Below the pieces are notes generated by a model. That model saw nothing but the letters and a program-made list of their open reading frames with translations. It did not search any database and was not told the DNA's origin. Shown here one piece after another: positions 1 to 6,525 of a stretch of 36,755 nucleotides of DNA. Both the position numbers and the translations under genes were made by a program. Source of the stretch: an uncultured Eubacteriales bacterium (GTDB lineage Bacteria; Bacillota; Clostridia; Oscillospirales; Oscillospiraceae); contig URAM01000022.1 of assembly GCA_900545815.1 (NCBI GenBank), forward strand, positions 1 through 36,755, in the 5' to 3' direction. Every line of letters begins with the position of its first letter. Within the stretch, counting starts at the first letter, position 1.

Positions 1-98
1 CAGGGAACTGTGTGGCGGTCATGCGTGTGGATGAGCGGGAAGCGGCAGGGCACCAGCAAACCAAGAAAGCCCTGCGCAGAAAGGCAGAGAGACAATGA
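1..98 (+). CDS. C-terminal tail of an upstream CDS (partial)
   Basis: One frame is open from the left edge to a TGA at 96-98 and encodes about 31 residues ending in a basic stretch (KKALRRKAERQ). The stop overlaps the lepB start as ATGA, the usual sign of translational coupling in an operon. The fragment is too short to assign a family. A second frame is also open over this stretch, so the call rests mainly on the ATGA overlap and the lack of a promoter or terminator before lepB. Confidence 0.4.
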   Translation, partial: GNCVAVMRVDEREAAGHQQTKKALRRKAERQ

Positions 99-673
99 CA
101 AACGAAAAATCCAACGTCCCCGACCCCAGCCAGGACAACTGGAAGCGGGACTGTTATGACTGGCTGCAAATGCTGACCTTTGTCCTGGTGGCCGTGGTGA
201 TGGTCTTTACCTTCTTCGGCATGGTCAACAGCGTGGTGGGCAGCTCCATGTACCCCACCCTCCACGACAAGGACATTATGCTCGCCTACCGGCTGGGCTA
301 CACGCCGGCACAAGGAGATGTGGTGGTCATCCGGAAAGAATCTTTTATGGAGGAGGCCATTGTCAAGCGGGTCATCGCCACAGAGGGACAAGAGGTGGAG
401 ATCAACTATGACACCAACACGGTCTATGTGGATGGGGTGGCCATGGACGAGCCATACATCAACCAGGAAGACGCAGACGTGATGGAGGAGAAGCAAGGAA
501 TGGTGTACAAGGAGTTCACCGTGCCGGAAGGATGCATCTTCGTCATGGGCGACAACCGCAACGGCTCCACCGACAGCCGCTTCGGCAGCTTGGGCATGGT
601 GGACACCGATTATGTCTTGGGACGTGCGGTCTGCGTGGTCTTCCCCTTCTCTGATTTTAAGAGTTTGCTGTAA
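95..673 (+). CDS. lepB: Signal peptidase I (type I leader peptidase, S26)
   Basis: This membrane serine protease removes signal peptides from exported proteins on the outer face of the cytoplasmic membrane. The 192-residue product has a short cytosolic N-terminus, one membrane segment at about 26-48, then the conserved family boxes: GSSMYPTL with the nucleophile Ser51, the general-base Lys91 in VKRVIATEG, and the GDNRNGSTDSR box near residue 150. The length fits Gram-positive single-anchor enzymes. The ATG at 95 overlaps the stop of an upstream reading frame, and the next gene follows 15 bases after the stop, so it probably lies in an operon. Many exported proteins and lipoproteins in this window would use the Sec route, but lipoproteins need signal peptidase II instead. 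Recognition is secure. Confidence 0.95.
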   Translation: MTNEKSNVPDPSQDNWKRDCYDWLQMLTFVLVAVVMVFTFFGMVNSVVGSSMYPTLHDKDIMLAYRLGYTPAQGDVVVIRKESFMEEAIVKRVIATEGQEVEINYDTNTVYVDGVAMDEPYINQEDADVMEEKQGMVYKEFTVPEGCIFVMGDNRNGSTDSRFGSLGMVDTDYVLGRAVCVVFPFSDFKSLL

Positions 674-687
674 CAAAGGAGACGAAC

Positions 688-1212
688 ATGAAGGAATGGA
701 TGGATCTCTATGACTGCCAAGGGCGGGTCAAAGGCTTGACCCACACCACCACCCAAGCCCCTCAGGACGGAAACTTCTACTTAGCCACTCGCATTTGGGT
801 GCGGGACGCAGCGGGCGCATTTTTGTTCCTCCGCTGCGCCGACACGGACAGTTGGACACCTGGACAGTGGACTGTCCCCGGTGATTTCGTAGCCGCCGGC
901 GTACAAGGTCAGGACGCAGCCCGGCAAACGCTACAAACACAGACTGGTCTCACCCCAACCGATGCCCAGTGGCAGAGCCTGGGCGCCCAGCGCTATCGGG
1001 ACAGCCACAACGGCATCCCCTATCACGCCATCGCACAGCTCTACCTGGTACAGCTGCCCGACCCCGCCCCGGCGAATGTGGTGCTGGGTGAAACGCTCCA
1101 AGCATGGCAGTGGGTTCCCGCAGAGGACGTGAGCGTGTTTCTCACCGACCATTCGGTGGAACCCTTCACCCGCCTGAGCCATCGCCAATATTCCCACCGA
1201 CTCCTCCCCTGA
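688..1212 (+). CDS. Nudix-fold protein with a degenerate Nudix box
   Basis: The 174-residue product has the Nudix layout of a beta-rich N-terminal part followed by a motif region starting PGDFVAAGVQ and ending QTQTGL (about residues 64-88). This region aligns without gaps to the usual pattern G-x5-E-x7-REUxEExGU. The first Glu is Val, the RE pair is QT and the metal-binding EE pair is TQ. All the metal-binding glutamates are therefore missing, while the structural Gly, Pro, AA and TGL positions remain. From family knowledge such a protein should not hydrolyse nucleoside diphosphate derivatives by the normal mechanism, and may be a binding protein or pseudoenzyme. The start has a good ribosome binding site (AAAGGAG). 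It lies 15 bases after lepB and 21 bases before the next small gene, so the three probably form one transcript. Confidence 0.8.
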   Translation: MKEWMDLYDCQGRVKGLTHTTTQAPQDGNFYLATRIWVRDAAGAFLFLRCADTDSWTPGQWTVPGDFVAAGVQGQDAARQTLQTQTGLTPTDAQWQSLGAQRYRDSHNGIPYHAIAQLYLVQLPDPAPANVVLGETLQAWQWVPAEDVSVFLTDHSVEPFTRLSHRQYSHRLLP

Positions 1213-1233
1213 CCTGCCAAAGGAGGTACTCCC

Positions 1234-1419
1234 ATGTCTTTTACTCTGATCCTCTGCTTTCTTCTGCTGCTGGCGCTGGCCGGTGCGGTCTGCCTGGTCA
1301 TCCAGGGCATCCAGGCACGCAGCTGGAAGAAGATCCTCCTCCCCATCTTAGGCTACCTGCTCCTGCTGGTGGTCGTCTACTATGGTCTGGCGGAACTGTT
1401 GGTTTGCGGTATACAGTGA
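1234..1419 (+). CDS. Small two-segment membrane protein
   Basis: This 61-residue protein is almost entirely hydrophobic. Two membrane segments lie at about residues 3-24 and 35-57, separated by a short basic turn (QARSWKK), which suggests a hairpin with the turn in the cytoplasm. A strong ribosome binding site (AAAGGAGG) precedes the ATG by a normal distance, and a terminator follows the stop directly, which supports a real gene ending the lepB transcript. I do not recognise a family, and the function is unknown. Confidence 0.75.
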   Translation: MSFTLILCFLLLLALAGAVCLVIQGIQARSWKKILLPILGYLLLLVVVYYGLAELLVCGIQ

Positions 1420-1422
1420 AAA

Positions 1423-1462
1423 AACCCGATGAAGAACAAGTGCTTCATCGGGTTCTCTTTTT
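1423..1462. terminator. Bidirectional terminator between convergent genes
   Basis: A perfect 12-bp stem (1423-1434 with 1443-1454) has an 8-base loop. It is followed by CTCTTTTTG on the plus strand and preceded by a run of A, which gives a T run on the minus strand. It ends the lepB transcript and the trpXYZ transcript, whose last gene stops at 1466. Confidence 0.9.
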
Positions 1463-1465
1463 GCT

Positions 1466-2281
1466 TTATTCGCCCGTCTGGGTGGAGAGCAAGATGCGGT
1501 CGTTGTCCAAGCTCTTGCCTGCGCCCTGTCGGAATTTTTGCAGCAGGTCTTCCACGGTCATGTGGGCACGCTCCTCCCCCTTTACGTCAAAGACGATCCG
1601 GCCGGCGTCCATCATGATGGTGCGGTTGCCCAGCTCCAGTGCCTGATTCATGTTGTGGGTGACCATCAGGCAGGTGATCTTCCGATCGGATACAATGCTC
1701 CGGGTCAGCTCCAGCACCTTCTCCGCCGTCCCCGGATCCAGTGCCGCTGTATGTTCGTCCAACAGCAGCAGCTTAGGGGTGACGATGGTGGCCATGAGCA
1801 GAGTCAGCGCCTGACGCTGACCGCCGGAGAGCAGCCCCACCGGCTGACGCATCCGGTTTTCTAAATCCATACCCAGCAGGGACAGGTGTTCTCGGAACAG
1901 TTCCTTGTCCTTTTTGGTCACTCGGCTGAAAAAGGCGTGGTGGGGGGTACTGGCACGGAGGTAAGCAATGGCCAGGTTCTCCTCGATGGTCATATGGGGA
2001 GCCGTGCCCTTCATGGGATCCTGGAACAGGTGTCCAATGTACTTGCTCCGCCGATGCTCTTTTTCAAAGGTGATATCCACGCCGTCCAATTCGATGGTGC
2101 CATCCTCCACGAAGAAGGCGCCAGTGATGGCGTTGAACATAGTGGATTTGCCTGCGCCATTGCTGCCCACGATGGTGGCAAAATCCCCTCTGTCCAGTTG
2201 GAAATTCAGGCCGTTCAGGGCTTTCTTCTCGTTGACGGTGCCGGCGTTAAAGGTCTTGTGGAGGTTGGTCAATTTCAGCAT
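1466..2281 (-). CDS. trpZ: ABC transporter ATP-binding protein (tryptophan uptake)
   Basis: This is the cytosolic ATPase of the ABC importer encoded with the two genes upstream. The 271-residue product has Walker A GSNGAGKST (39-47), the ABC signature LSGGQRQ, Walker B LLLLDE followed by HTAALDP (His where DEPT is common, as usual in this subfamily), and a switch His in MVTHNMNQALELG. I take the ATG at 2281 as start: it is preceded by GGAGGAG and places the first strand MLKLTNLHKTF where the family begins. A longer frame upstream only overlaps the permease gene. The gap to trpY is 2 bases, so translation is coupled. Tryptophan as substrate is inferred from the UGG T-box upstream of the operon, not from this protein. 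Confidence 0.88.
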   Translation of the reverse strand: MLKLTNLHKTFNAGTVNEKKALNGLNFQLDRGDFATIVGSNGAGKSTMFNAITGAFFVEDGTIELDGVDITFEKEHRRSKYIGHLFQDPMKGTAPHMTIEENLAIAYLRASTPHHAFFSRVTKKDKELFREHLSLLGMDLENRMRQPVGLLSGGQRQALTLLMATIVTPKLLLLDEHTAALDPGTAEKVLELTRSIVSDRKITCLMVTHNMNQALELGNRTIMMDAGRIVFDVKGEERAHMTVEDLLQKFRQGAGKSLDNDRILLSTQTGE

Positions 2282-2283
2282 AC

Positions 2284-3252
2284 TCACTTCTCCTCCTTTT
2301 CCGTTCCAGCGGCTGCCTTTTCTGTCTTGCCGCCGTACTGAGCCTTCCGCTTCCACTTGAGCTTCTGGAAGCCCACCAGCTGTCGGAGGGTGGGCGAAGC
2401 GATGGCGATGGCCACGATGAGGGCGGAGACCAGCTTCAGGGCGGAGGCAGGCAGGTTAAAGCGCATGGCGATGGCCACGATGACACGGTAGAGACAGGAG
2501 CCAAAGATGACGCCCACAATGCGGACGGGGATGCTCCCACGACCCAGCAGAGTCTCCCCAATGATGAGGGAGGCCAGGGCGATGGTGACCATGCCGGTGC
2601 CCATGTTGATGTCACAGGATTTCTGATACTCACCCAGCAGGCAGCCGCCCAGGGCGGTCATGGCGTTGGCCACGCACAGACCCACGATAATGGTCAGGTT
2701 TGGGTTGATGGAGGACGCCTTCACCATCTCCTCATTGTCACCAGTGGCTCGAATGGACAGACCTAGGCGGGTGTGCAGGAAGAAGGCCAGCAGCAGCGCC
2801 ACGATGCCCACAAAGACGATGGCCACGATGAAACGGGACCAGTTTTCCAGGGGCGTGCCTGCCAGCCAATCCTTGACCATGGTGAAAACGGTGGTGGTCT
2901 TGTTCAAGTTGAGGATGGATTTCCCCATAATGAAAATATTGATGGTGTACAGGCCGGTGTTGACGATGATGCCCGCCAAAATGCTCTCCACCCCCAGCTT
3001 GGTCTGAAGCAGGGCGGTGATATAGCCAGAGAGGATACCGGCCAGCATGGCGGCGAAGATGGCCAAAATAGGGTGACCGGCGATGGAGACGGTAGCGCCC
3101 ACCGCACAGCCTAAGGTAAAGCAGCTGTCCGTGGACAGGTCGCACACGTTCAGCATAGAAAAGCTCAAAAAAAGTGCCAGCGCCACCAGGGAGTAGATCA
3201 CGCCTAGCTCCAGGGCGGTCTGAATGGTGGACAGGGAGATAATCGAACCCAT
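2284..3252 (-). CDS. trpY: ABC transporter permease (BPD_transp_2 type)
   Basis: This is the membrane subunit of the importer, 322 residues with about eight to nine hydrophobic segments. It starts with a helix around residues 10-35 (ALELGVIYSLVALALFLSF) and ends in a charged, Lys/Glu-rich tail. The pattern matches branched-chain/ribose-type permeases paired with PF04392 binding proteins. The start is fixed by AAGGAGG seven bases before the ATG. It follows trpX by 179 bases that hold a hairpin with a short T run, and precedes trpZ by 2 bases. A single permease with a single ATPase gene implies a homodimeric core. Confidence 0.87.
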   Translation of the reverse strand: MGSIISLSTIQTALELGVIYSLVALALFLSFSMLNVCDLSTDSCFTLGCAVGATVSIAGHPILAIFAAMLAGILSGYITALLQTKLGVESILAGIIVNTGLYTINIFIMGKSILNLNKTTTVFTMVKDWLAGTPLENWSRFIVAIVFVGIVALLLAFFLHTRLGLSIRATGDNEEMVKASSINPNLTIIVGLCVANAMTALGGCLLGEYQKSCDINMGTGMVTIALASLIIGETLLGRGSIPVRIVGVIFGSCLYRVIVAIAMRFNLPASALKLVSALIVAIAIASPTLRQLVGFQKLKWKRKAQYGGKTEKAAAGTEKEEK

Positions 3253-3354
3253 GGGAGTTCCTCCTTTTTATAGTGGTGGGGTTGTGCCAAGGGGAACTGG
3301 GATTGTTTTTTCACGGGAAAACGATCCCCATTCCCCCAGGCACATCCGACCCAA

Positions 3355-3386
3355 CAAAAGGGCAGGGTCGTAAAGACCCTGACCCT
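3355..3386 (-). terminator. Attenuator-like hairpin between trpX and trpY
   Basis: On the minus strand GGGTCAGGGTC pairs with GACCCTGCCC (one bulged base) around the loop TTTAC, and TTTTGTT follows. A second hairpin (3403-3421, GGGATC arms) lies just upstream of it. Such intercistronic structures usually lower expression of permease and ATPase relative to the binding protein, or protect the 3' end of the upstream mRNA. Confidence 0.55.
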
Positions 3387-3431
3387 TCGATTGTGGCTTC
3401 GTGGGATCGGTTTCAGATCCCGTCGAAAGGA

Positions 3432-4520
3432 TTATTTTTCAAAGGATTCGGACGTAGTGGTTTCCACGACCTGCGTGCACAGAGGGGTGAATTCTTCCTT
3501 GATCTTGTTGAAGTCCATGCCCAGAGCCTTGCAAGTTTCGGTGTTCACAGTTGCAATACCGTTGTCGAAGGTCTGGACGGGAGTGGTAGCAGGATCTTTG
3601 CCGTTGACCAGCACATCAACCACCATGTCAGCGGTCATCTTGCCCAGGTTGGCGTAGTCCACACCATAGCTGCAAAATGCGCCGTTCAGGGCGAAGGAGT
3701 CCGCACCGCAGTAATGGGGGATGCCGGCCTTGGCCAGGGATTCATAGATGCTCAGCTCAGCGGTCATAACGGTGTTGTCAGTGGGCGTGAAGATGGCGTC
3801 CACCTTTTCTGCGATCAGGGACTGAGCTGCCAGGTTGATCTCATCGGTGGTGGAACCGGTCTTTTCGATGTACTTGATGCCGGCCTTATCCAGATAAGCC
3901 TTGGCGTCTGCGATGGCCTGGGTGGAGGCGTCCTGTCCCTGGTCGTACAGCAGGCCAACGTACTTGCAGTCGGGATCAGCCGTGGTCATGAGCTTGAAGA
4001 TCGCAGCAGTGTCCAGGGCGTCAGAGGTGCCGGTGATGTTGCCGCCAGGAGCGTCCATGGACTTGACCAGCTTGGCGCTGACGGGGTCGGAGACAGCGGA
4101 GAATACCACAGGAATCTTGTTGTCCTCGGTAGCGGTCTGCATGACCACAGCGGCGGGGGTAGCGATGGGAACGATGATGTCCACATTGTCCGCGATCAGG
4201 TCGGTTGCGATCTGGTTGATAACGGTGGCATCGCCTTCGCCGTTCTGGAAATAGGGTTCATAATCGAAGGTTACGCCCAATTCCTTGCCCTTTGCATCCA
4301 ATTCGGACTTGATATTGTCAGAGATCTGATCCAGGGAAGCGTGGCTGACGTACTGGACGATGCCCACCTTATAGGTCTTGCCGCTGTTAGATGCTGCGGT
4401 GGACGCTGCGGCAGCGGAGCTGGCGCCAGCATTGCTGGAGCCGCCGCCACAGGCGGCCAGGGAGAGGGTCATAGCAGTGCCGAGCAGGCCGGCCAGCAGT
4501 TTCTTAGTGATGGATTTCAT
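3432..4520 (-). CDS. trpX: ABC transporter substrate-binding lipoprotein (tryptophan uptake)
   Basis: This is the extracellular solute-binding lipoprotein of the importer, 362 residues. The signal peptide MKSITKKLLAGLLGTAMTLS ends in the lipobox LAAC, followed by a Gly/Ser/Ala linker (about 25-46). The mature domain starts with KVGIVQYVSHASLDQI, typical of PF04392, the family paired with this permease type. Internal landmarks are VVFSAVSDPVSAKLV and YGVDYANLGKMTADM. It is the first gene after the T-box leader, and its ATG follows a clear AAGGAGG. A T-box with a UGG specifier upstream, together with the known Firmicutes trpXYZ systems, supports tryptophan (or an indole precursor) as ligand. 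Substrate choice is inference. Confidence 0.88.
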   Translation of the reverse strand: MKSITKKLLAGLLGTAMTLSLAACGGGSSNAGASSAAAASTAASNSGKTYKVGIVQYVSHASLDQISDNIKSELDAKGKELGVTFDYEPYFQNGEGDATVINQIATDLIADNVDIIVPIATPAAVVMQTATEDNKIPVVFSAVSDPVSAKLVKSMDAPGGNITGTSDALDTAAIFKLMTTADPDCKYVGLLYDQGQDASTQAIADAKAYLDKAGIKYIEKTGSTTDEINLAAQSLIAEKVDAIFTPTDNTVMTAELSIYESLAKAGIPHYCGADSFALNGAFCSYGVDYANLGKMTADMVVDVLVNGKDPATTPVQTFDNGIATVNTETCKALGMDFNKIKEEFTPLCTQVVETTTSESFEK

Positions 4521-4613
4521 GGTGTGTTCCTCCTTGTTTCGAATGATTGAGATTCAGGTTTTGAGCCACCGAACGTAGTTTCGTCTTCTGAGCACACGGG
4601 TGGAAAAGGGAAC

Positions 4614-4908
4614 AAAAAAAGCAGCCCCTCGTCCTAGTTTCTTTAGGACAAGAGCTGCGCTCCTGCGGTACCACCCAAATTGACATAATGATATGTCCGC
4701 TCATTTTCTCACAGGCGCCTTGCATGACCTGTGCCCAATGGATAACGGGACGGGTACCCGTCGTGCCCTACTGCGGATCACTCCGGTTCAGGCCGCCCTC
4801 GAAAGTCCATTCACCTGCCAGCAACTGCCGCATTTCCACCATCAGCGGCTCTCTAAAAGCTCCCGTTTGCCAGGCTACTTCTCTTTCTCCTCGGTTTCTC
4901 GTGTTGAT
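4614..4908 (-). ncRNA. T-box riboswitch, tryptophan specifier (UGG)
   Basis: On the minus strand the leader shows the parts of a T-box. The AGTA-type motif of stem I lies near 4888. The specifier loop reads GTGAATGGACT with UGG at 4809-4807. The conserved T-box sequence GGGTGGTACCGC lies at 4676-4665. A terminator follows (arms starting GCAGCTCTTGTCC and ending GACGAGGGGCTGC) with seven T at 4620-4614. Uncharged tRNA-Trp would pair with UGG and with the T-box bulge, stabilise the antiterminator and switch on trpXYZ. The transcript start is inferred about 7 bases after the -10 box. Confidence 0.92.
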
Positions 4909-4914
4909 AGTGTC

Positions 4915-4943
4915 ATTATAGGCGCTTGCCAGCGGTTTGTCAA
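4915..4943 (-). promoter_or_regulatory. Consensus sigma-A promoter of the T-box/trpXYZ operon
   Basis: TTGACA (4943-4938) and TATAAT (4920-4915) are separated by exactly 17 bases. Both hexamers are perfect matches to consensus, as expected where control is exerted after initiation by the T-box. Confidence 0.92.
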
Positions 4944-4999
4944 CTGCTTTTTTCACAAAAACAAATGAATGATTCCACGAGAACTATTGCAAAACATAG

Positions 5000-5028
5000 T
5001 TGCGGCGCTTGCCTACCTATGTTACAAT
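5000..5028 (+). promoter_or_regulatory. Promoter of asnA
   Basis: TTGCGG (5000-5005) and TACAAT (5023-5028) are 17 bases apart, about 50 bases before the asnA start. It is divergent to the trp promoter. No T-box or other leader fits in the short untranslated region. Confidence 0.65.
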
Positions 5029-5076
5029 CACACTGTGTGCTTTGCGTGCGCCCAATGTTAGGAGGATCGAGAGACG

Positions 5077-6090
5077 ATGAATACGGTATATATCCCCGAG
5101 GGCTACCGCCCTTGTTTGAATTCCTATGACACCCAGCTGGCCATCGGCATGACCAAGCGTCTGTTCGCCGACGTGCTGGCCGGCGAGCTGAATCTCCGCC
5201 GTGTGTCCGCACCCTTGTTCGTGGAAGCGTCCACTGGCTTGAACGACGACTTGAACGGCGTGGAACGCCCCGTCAGCTTCAGCATCAAAGCCACCGGCAC
5301 CCAGGCTCAGGTGGTTCACTCCCTGGCCAAGTGGAAGCGTCAGGCGCTGAAACGCTATGATTTCCATGTGGGCAACGGCTTATACACTGACATGAACGCC
5401 ATCCGGCGGGATGAGGACATGGACAACCTCCACTCCATCTATGTAGACCAGTGGGACTGGGAGAAGGTCATCAACCTGGAAGACCGGACGATGGATTATC
5501 TGAAGGAGACGGTGAAGAAGATCGTATTTGCCATCTGTTCCACCGAAAAGACCCTCCACAGTATGTATCCCACCCTGAATCGGATTCCCTTGACCGAGCC
5601 GGAGATCACCTTTATCACCACCCAGGAGCTGGAGGATCTGTACCCCGACCTGACCCCCAAGGAACGGGAGAATGCCTTCGTGAAGGAGCACCACACGGTA
5701 TTCCTGATGCAGATCGGCGGCAAGCTGAAATCCGGCAAGCCCCACGATGGCAGAGCGCCGGACTACGATGACTGGGATCTGAACGGCGACCTGCTGTTCT
5801 GGAACCACACCCTCCAGCAGGCCTATGAGATCTCCTCTATGGGCATCCGCGTCAGCCCCGAGTCCCTGGATCGCCAGCTGACCCTGGCTGGCTGTGACGA
5901 CCGCCGGAAGCTGCCCTTCCACAAGGAACTGCTCAGCGGTCAGCTCCCCTACACCATCGGCGGCGGCATCGGCCAGAGCCGCTTGTGTATGCTCCTCTTG
6001 GGCAGCGCCCATATCGGCGAAGTCCAGTGCAGCGTCTGGGACGAAGAAACCAAGCGCGCCTGTGAGGAAGCGGGGATCCCGCTGCTGTAA
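5077..6090 (+). CDS. asnA: Aspartate-ammonia ligase (asparagine synthetase A)
   Basis: AsnA makes asparagine from aspartate, ammonia and ATP in the cytosol, through an aspartyl-adenylate, on a fold related to class II aminoacyl-tRNA synthetases. The 337-residue length matches the family (about 330). Recognisable blocks are NDDLNGVERPVSF near residue 60, VHSLAKWKR near 90, the motif-2-like region YTDMNAIRRDEDMDNLHSIY (about 104-123), GKPHDGRAPDYDDW, and the ATP-binding C-terminal block TIGGGIGQSRLCMLLL. The ATG has AGGAGG ten bases upstream and its own promoter. A strong terminator follows, so it is monocistronic. Its position opposite the tryptophan importer suggests no shared regulation. Confidence 0.97.
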   Translation: MNTVYIPEGYRPCLNSYDTQLAIGMTKRLFADVLAGELNLRRVSAPLFVEASTGLNDDLNGVERPVSFSIKATGTQAQVVHSLAKWKRQALKRYDFHVGNGLYTDMNAIRRDEDMDNLHSIYVDQWDWEKVINLEDRTMDYLKETVKKIVFAICSTEKTLHSMYPTLNRIPLTEPEITFITTQELEDLYPDLTPKERENAFVKEHHTVFLMQIGGKLKSGKPHDGRAPDYDDWDLNGDLLFWNHTLQQAYEISSMGIRVSPESLDRQLTLAGCDDRRKLPFHKELLSGQLPYTIGGGIGQSRLCMLLLGSAHIGEVQCSVWDEETKRACEEAGIPLL

Positions 6091-6106
6091 ACCCAGTGAA
6101 ACATCA

Positions 6107-6140
6107 ACGACCTCCATCCTGTCGGATGGAGGTCGTTTTC
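6107..6140 (+). terminator. Terminator of asnA
   Basis: A perfect 12-bp stem (6107-6118 with 6125-6136) with loop CTGTCG is followed by a short T run. Confidence 0.9.
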
Positions 6141-6163
6141 TTGCGGTAATCTTCCAAAAGTCA

Positions 6164-6258
6164 AAAATCCGGTCTACAACCGGATTTTCCGCCGGGAGTC
6201 CGGCGTCACAAGTGTTTTGCGCAGCAAAACCTTGGCGCAGGCGGAATTCATTTCCGCC
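6164..6258. repeat. Cluster of four consecutive hairpins
   Basis: Four inverted repeats follow one another within 95 bases: 6164-6173/6179-6188 (10 bp), 6190-6195/6200-6205 (6 bp), 6214-6220/6224-6230 (7 bp, GTTTTGC arms) and 6240-6246/6252-6258 (7 bp, GGCGGAA arms). All arms are perfect. No ORF of note lies here. It sits in the 230-base gap between asnA and tRNA-Gly; the remaining bases (6259-6334) show nothing I can name. It could be an intergenic repeat family or a structured RNA. Confidence 0.6.
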
Positions 6259-6334
6259 GAGCAGGTCAAATCAAAAGGGTTCCCGCAAAATGCTCAATTT
6301 TGTGGGGCGGCAGCGAGTTTGCTACTACATAAAT

Positions 6335-6364
6335 AAAAAAGCTAGTACCTTACCGATACCAGCT
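6335..6364 (-). terminator. Terminator of tRNA-Gly
   Basis: On the minus strand AGCTGGTA pairs with TACTAGCT (8 bp, one G-U) around a 9-base loop and is followed by TTTTTT. It lies 7 bases after the tRNA 3' end. Confidence 0.85.
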
Positions 6365-6371
6365 TCTGACT

Positions 6372-6447
6372 TGGAGCGGAAGACGAGGCTCGAACTCGCT
6401 ACCTCCACCTTGGCAAGGTGGCGCTCTACCAGATGAGCTACTCCCGC
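6372..6447 (-). tRNA. tRNA-Gly (anticodon GCC)
   Basis: A 76-base cloverleaf on the minus strand. The acceptor stem GCGGGAG/CTTCCGC has one G-U pair. The D arm is GCTC/GAGC, the anticodon arm CCACC-TTGCCAA-GGTGG has anticodon GCC, the T arm is GCGAG-TTCGAGC-CTCGT, and the discriminator plus encoded CCA read TCCA. It has its own promoter and terminator. Confidence 0.97.
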
Positions 6448-6459
6448 GGAACGTTTTTT

Positions 6460-6487
6460 ATTATACCACGCAGGCGGGAAAAGTCAA
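6460..6487 (-). promoter_or_regulatory. Promoter of tRNA-Gly
   Basis: TTGACT (6487-6482) and TATAAT (6465-6460) are 16 bases apart, ending 12 bases before the tRNA 5' end. Confidence 0.85.
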
Positions 6488-6525
6488 GCCTTTTTTTCGT
6501 CTTTTTTCACTTTTTTACGAACAGC

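Noticed and set aside
3273..4550. 425-codon open frame opposite trpX
   Set aside because: It is the antisense shadow of a well recognised binding protein; composition is low-complexity Gly/Val/Asp and no family pattern is seen.
6164..6258. CRISPR array
   Set aside because: The stems differ in sequence from each other and there are no regular direct repeats or spacers.
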